Source of the DNA: Alphaproteobacteria bacterium
GTDB lineage: Bacteria > Pseudomonadota > Alphaproteobacteria > Kiloniellales > DSM-21159
Direction: 5' to 3'
Assembly (NCBI GenBank): GCA_030433005.1
Contig: JAUILQ010000011.1
Span: 48,498-112,497 of the forward strand
Length of the DNA: 64,000 bases
In this document: positions 61,309 to 64,000 of the stretch, piece after piece
How the letters are laid out: every line of letters begins with the position of its first letter
Numbering within the stretch: position 1 is the first letter of the stretch
Notes under the pieces: model-generated
The model's database searches: none
The model's input: only the letters and a program-made list of their open reading frames with translations
Told to the model about the DNA's origin: nothing
Translations under genes and position numbers: made by a program

Positions 61309-62307
61309 TCAGTGGCTCGGCAGGCCTTCGATGAAGCTCGGGTCGATCAGCTGGTCGACCACGGCGGCGACGTCGGTGCCCTCCTGCAGCACGCCGATGT
61401 CGAGCAGGGTCCGGCCGGCCGCGACGAAGGCCTCGCGGTGCTTCGGGCCGATCACCGGGTTGGAGAGGTCGGTGCGCTCCTGCAGCTGCTTGTCGGCGAC
61501 CTCGTCGCTGATCCGCGTCGCCTCGACCAGCACGCGGCGCAGCTCGTCCGGGTTCTCCAGCGCGTACTTGCGGCCGCGCTCGTAAAGCGCCAGCACGCGG
61601 CTGACGATCTCCGGGTGCTCGGCGGCGAAGTCCTCGCGGACGTTGAGGATGCCGTAGGTGTTGTAGTCGGGGTTCCGGTAGAACAGCACCGAGCCGGACT
61701 CGAGCTCGGCCTTGGCCATGTGCGGGTCGAGGCCGGCCCAGGCGTCGACCTGGCCGCGCACCAGCGCGGTGTAGCCGTCGGGGTGCTGCAGCAGGACGGT
61801 CTTGATGTCGTCCTCGCCGAGGCCGGCGTCGGCCAGCGCGCGCAGCAGGAAGATGTGCGGGTCGGTGCCGCGGGTCACCGCGACGCGCTTGCCCTTCAGG
61901 TCCGCGACGCTCTCGATGCCGCTGTCGGGCTGGGTGACCAGCGCCGTCCACTCCGGCTTGGAGTAGACGTAGACCAACTTGATCGGCAGGCCGCTGGCGC
62001 GGCCGATGACGGCCGCGGCGCCGGCGGTCGAGCCGAAGTCGACCGAGCCGCCGCGCAGGAACTCCAAGGCCTTGTTGGAGCCCAGGCTGAGCACCCAGCG
62101 GACGTCGATGTCGTCCTGGGCGAACTCCTCCTCGGCCCAGCCCTTGTCTTTGATCAGCAGGGCGACGGGGTTGTAGTAGGCGTAGTCGATGGTGACGCGG
62201 TCGAGATCGGCGGCCTCGGCCGGGCCCGCGGCGGGCAGCGCGGCGGCCGAGAGGCCGAGCGCGGCGCCCGCGGCCAGGGCGACGAGGGAACGGCGGGTAA
62301 CGGACAT
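61309..62307 (-). CDS. SsuA-like ABC solute-binding protein
   Basis: A 332-residue periplasmic binding protein of the NMT1/SsuA type. The signal peptide (SLVALAAGAALGLSAAALPA, with an RR before it) ends near AEAAD. IDYAYYNPVALLIKDKGWAE, LRGGSVDFGSTAGAAAVIGR near residue 85 and DLKGKRVAVTRGTDPHIFLL near 135 are family blocks. It is the first gene of the importer. A SAM-II riboswitch with a terminator lies in its leader, so the ligand is probably a sulfur source used for methionine synthesis. Confidence 0.92.
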   Translation of the reverse strand: MSVTRRSLVALAAGAALGLSAAALPAAGPAEAADLDRVTIDYAYYNPVALLIKDKGWAEEEFAQDDIDVRWVLSLGSNKALEFLRGGSVDFGSTAGAAAVIGRASGLPIKLVYVYSKPEWTALVTQPDSGIESVADLKGKRVAVTRGTDPHIFLLRALADAGLGEDDIKTVLLQHPDGYTALVRGQVDAWAGLDPHMAKAELESGSVLFYRNPDYNTYGILNVREDFAAEHPEIVSRVLALYERGRKYALENPDELRRVLVEATRISDEVADKQLQERTDLSNPVIGPKHREAFVAAGRTLLDIGVLQEGTDVAAVVDQLIDPSFIEGLPSH

Positions 62308-62410
62308 GACGACACTCCTCTTCTCCGGCTCCCCGGGTCTCGGGAAGCGCTGGTGACGAGGCTCTTCAAGGAACGGGCCGGAGATCTGCGGTCTGGCCGT
62401 CGGCGCGCAT

Positions 62411-62442
62411 AAAGAAAGCCCGCCGAGGCTGACGCGGCGGGC
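62411..62442 (-). terminator. Riboswitch terminator upstream of the ssuA-like gene
   Basis: On the minus strand GCCCGCC and GGCGGGC form a stem around CGCGTCAGCCTC-type loop bases (62418-62442), followed by TTTCTTTATG. It comes directly after the SAM-II aptamer and about 105 bases before the gene, as expected for SAM-controlled termination. Confidence 0.8.
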
Positions 62443-62451
62443 TCCGTGCCC

Positions 62452-62507
62452 GCTCGCTTTAGCGAGTATTTCTATAGCGCCCGCAAGCTGAGCCTCAAAT
62501 CGGCGCT
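62452..62507 (-). ncRNA. SAM-II riboswitch
   Basis: On the minus strand: stem P1 AGCGCC/GGCGCT (62502-62507 with 62476-62481), a 20-base loop starting GATTTGA and ending GCTTGC, then ATAGAAATAC and CGCTAAAG. These match the SAM-II pattern of a short P1, an ATTTGA loop and a GCTAAA tail. GCTTGC (62483-62488) can pair with GCGAGC (62452-62457) as a pseudoknot. An intrinsic terminator follows. SAM-II is almost confined to alphaproteobacteria. Confidence 0.82.
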
Positions 62508-62556
62508 GTGGGAAAGAAACTATGGCGGGCCGACCCGGCTGTAAACGGGCTAAATG

Positions 62557-62581
62557 ATATATTCCGGCACAGATAATATAT
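62557..62581. promoter_or_regulatory. AT-rich inverted repeat and promoter region before the SAM-II leader
   Basis: ATATATT and AATATAT are 7-bp arms around an 11-base spacer in an AT-rich island unlike the 70% GC surroundings. It lies about 50 bases upstream of the riboswitch on the minus strand and probably holds the promoter of the importer operon; the symmetry may also bind a regulator. Confidence 0.5.
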
Positions 62582-62646
62582 GATGCGCCGCGATTGGTGA
62601 CTGAGCGGCATGGGCGAGGGGGTCTCCCTGCCTGCCGCTCTGCCGC

Positions 62647-62668
62647 CACCCTCGCGAAGGCGAGGGTG
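62647..62668. repeat. Hairpin repeat downstream of thyX
   Basis: CACCCTCGC-GAAG-GCGAGGGTG is a 9-bp stem with a tetraloop, 19 bases after the thyX stop. It resembles half of the palindromic repeats elsewhere in the window (CGCGAAGGCG core) and may terminate or stabilise the thyX transcript; no T-run follows. Confidence 0.55.
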
Positions 62669-62686
62669 ACGGAACAGGGGAAGTGG

Positions 62687-63625
62687 CTAGCCCTCGCGCC
62701 CGAGCGTCGCCATCAGCTCGCGCCACTCGCGCGGGGAGAGGCCGCTGTCGGGCTGCTCGACGGTCTCGCCGGCGAGCAGGCGGCGGACGATGTCGAGGCC
62801 CTGGCGCGACAGGCGGGCGCCGCCGGCCACGTAGTCCTCGTAGGCCTCGTAGGTCGCCGGCACCCAGCGCCTGACGACCTGCAGCAGGGCCTCGGCGTAG
62901 GCGCGGATCTCGTACTGCGCGTGGGCGTCGGCGCGCAGCGACAGGAAGTGCAGCAGGTTGTGCAGGTCGACCTTCCAGTACCACTGGGTATAGAAGTTGA
63001 CCGGCAGGTTCATGCGCGCCAGCTCGCGCGCCAGGCCCCGGCGCTCCGCGTCCAGCACCGTGCCGTCCTCGCGCGCGTTGAGCAGCCGCTCGTAGTGATC
63101 GTAGGCGGTCTCGGCGTCGTTCTTGAGGATCGCCAGCGCCTCGGCCGCCTCGGCGCCCTCCAGCACGTCGCCGCGGCCCTGGCGGTTCGAGGCCGACTGC
63201 GCGGCCAGGTGCTCGGGCGCCGGCACGTAGAACTCGCGGTCGAGGATCGAGTAGCGCCCGGAGTACTCGTTGACGTTGGCGGTGCGGTGCCGGATCCACT
63301 GGCGCGCCACGAACATCGGCAGCTTCACGTGGACCTTGAGCTCGCACATCTCGAAGGGCGTGGTGTGGCGGTGGCGCAGCAGGTAGCGGATCAGCCCGCG
63401 GTCCTCGTGCACCTTCTTGGTGCCGGTGCCGTAGGAGACGCGCGCCGCCTGCACGATGGCGGCGTCGTCGCCCATGTAGTCGACGACCCGCACGAAGCCG
63501 TGGTCGAGCACCGGCAGCGGCTCGAAGAGGATCTCCTCGAGCGCCTCGACGGTGGCTCGGCGGGTCGGGCGGCTGGCGCCGCGCTGCGCGGCGATCTCCG
63601 CGCGCTGGTCGTCGCTGACGGGCAT
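62687..63625 (-). CDS. thyX: FAD-dependent thymidylate synthase ThyX
   Basis: A 312-residue flavoenzyme that methylates dUMP to dTMP with methylenetetrahydrofolate and NADPH. The ThyX signature [15 protein letters not shown] lies near residue 112 (family R-H-R-x7-S). [20 protein letters not shown] near 61 and the [20 protein letters not shown] block near 83 support it, and [19 protein letters not shown] near 220 completes the fold. The length fits alphaproteobacterial ThyX. A single-gene unit, with an IS481-type element beginning about 190 bases upstream. Confidence 0.96.
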   Translation of the reverse strand: MPVSDDQRAEIAAQRGASRPTRRATVEALEEILFEPLPVLDHGFVRVVDYMGDDAAIVQAARVSYGTGTKKVHEDRGLIRYLLRHRHTTPFEMCELKVHVKLPMFVARQWIRHRTANVNEYSGRYSILDREFYVPAPEHLAAQSASNRQGRGDVLEGAEAAEALAILKNDAETAYDHYERLLNAREDGTVLDAERRGLARELARMNLPVNFYTQWYWKVDLHNLLHFLSLRADAHAQYEIRAYAEALLQVVRRWVPATYEAYEDYVAGGARLSRQGLDIVRRLLAGETVEQPDSGLSPREWRELMATLGREG

Positions 63626-63767
63626 GCGCCAAAGCTCCGCGCGGGGCAGAGTCGAGTCAAGCCAGTCCTCCCGCTCCGCTCACCTTGGGAGGCGAGAGGC
63701 GTAGGGGCCGGTCTCGCTGGCAACGCCGGCCCACCTCACCCTCCCACGGCCTTCGGCCGCGGGCCCC

Positions 63768-63797
63768 TCCCTCTCCCCCCTGAAGGGCGGAGAGGGA
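63768..63797. repeat. Hairpin TCCCTCTC/GAGAGGGA
   Basis: Eight-bp outer arms with a C-run/G-run interior form an intergenic hairpin between the thyX start and the IS481-type element. It belongs to the common CCTCTCCC intergenic palindromes of high-GC genomes. No function is apparent. Confidence 0.6.
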
Positions 63798-63817
63798 AGG
63801 GCGCGGGCTGGTCCGAA

Positions 63818-63864
63818 CCGGTAAGATAGCTGACAGATTGGACCGGCAAGATCGTTGACAGGTT
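63818..63864. repeat. 22-bp direct repeats at the IS481-type left end
   Basis: CCGGTAAGATAGCTGACAGATT (63818-63839, quoted in parts: CCGGTAAGAT, AGCTGACAGATT) is repeated at 63843-63864 as CCGGCAAGAT, CGTTGACAGGTT, with four differences. The two lie 30 bases before the transposase start and are probably terminal transposase-binding sites. Confidence 0.65.
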
Positions 63865-63893
63865 TCCTGCTCGGCAAAGGGGGGACTTTGCCG

Positions 63894-64000
63894 ATGCCGT
63901 TCAAGGAGACCTGTGTATTGGACGAGACGCTCAGTTTTGTCGCGGCCTGCCTGGAGGGCGAGGAGACGATGGCGTCGCTGTGCCGCCAGTTCGGGATCAG
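63894..64000 (+). CDS. IS481-family transposase (3'-truncated by window end)
   Basis: Only the first 35 codons are visible. MPFKETCVLDETLSFVAACL, then EGEETMASLCRQFGI, is the helix-turn-helix start of IS481-type transposases, which typically read M-P-(W/F)-K-E-T-x-V-x-D-E and E-E-T-M-x-x-L-C-R-x-F-G-I-S. The catalytic DDE domain lies beyond the window. The direct repeats upstream mark the element's left end near 63818. Whether the element is intact cannot be judged. Confidence 0.85.
   Translation, partial: MPFKETCVLDETLSFVAACLEGEETMASLCRQFGI

Overview
The window is about 70% GC and gene-dense. Most neighbouring genes overlap or nearly touch. The gene content points to a high-GC alphaproteobacterium, probably Rhodospirillales-like: a one-step 5-aminolevulinate synthase (hemA), a GcvA-type LysR divergent from a DUF1127 gene, a SAM-II riboswitch, FAD-dependent ThyX, and many ABC importers for amines and peptides. 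This placement is inferred from gene content; no rRNA or tRNA gene was found to test it.

Layout. 1-7000: end of moaA, a TPR protein with a glycosyltransferase-like C-terminus, DUF2852 and TetR genes around a perfect palindrome, an exported protein, and a translationally coupled pair (GNAT fused to a C39-like peptidase, then a RimK-like ATP-grasp ligase). 7000-16600: nadK, an orphan molybdenum hydroxylase large subunit, DUF1127/LysR, argE, an AbrB-type membrane protein, an SDR, a thioesterase and an MBL-fold protein. 16700-21700: a thiamine block on the minus strand, namely TPP riboswitch, TRAP-type binding protein, a 1.13-kb IS110 element, thiM, thiE and an enoyl-CoA hydratase. 21700-32400: Bcr/CflA exporter, a tiny membrane protein, pyrE, an AI-2E-type permease, pqiABC, a GAF histidine kinase and a BBE-type flavoprotein. 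32500-38840: MttB-family methyltransferase, an EamA exporter, and a peptide-type binding protein with two permeases but no ATPases. 38850-46430: an NAD(P)-binding protein, a universal stress protein with an FNR/FixK-like site, and a complete dipeptide/oligopeptide ABC operon. 46680-53660: LysE, GST, two GNATs, a class III aminotransferase, DUF350, a trypsin-like protease and hemA. 53870-59440: a polyamine-type ABC operon and an EamA transporter. 59600-62580: an ssuABC-like importer behind a SAM-II riboswitch and terminator. 62680-64000: thyX and the start of an IS481-type element.

The most striking feature is the IS110 element. Its 169-base leader can be read as a bridge RNA. It folds into two internal loops whose four guide segments match both target flanks and both element ends, so the insertion site is explained by the RNA. 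The site is the arm of a palindromic intergenic repeat that occurs in two further, uninterrupted copies in the window. The insertion separates a TPP-riboswitch-controlled TRAP-type binding protein from thiM-thiE, which suggests an unusual uptake route for thiamine or a precursor. A SAM-II riboswitch on an ssu-like transporter, and a conserved but uncharacterised ATP-grasp/GNAT/C39 module, are further leads.

The importers are mostly for nitrogen and sulfur compounds: polyamines, peptides or opines, methylated amines and sulfonate-like compounds. Catabolic enzymes that could act on such imports lie nearby (MttB family, class III aminotransferase). In three of the ABC clusters a strong hairpin or palindromic repeat follows the binding-protein gene and precedes a permease gene, as expected if the binding protein is made in excess.
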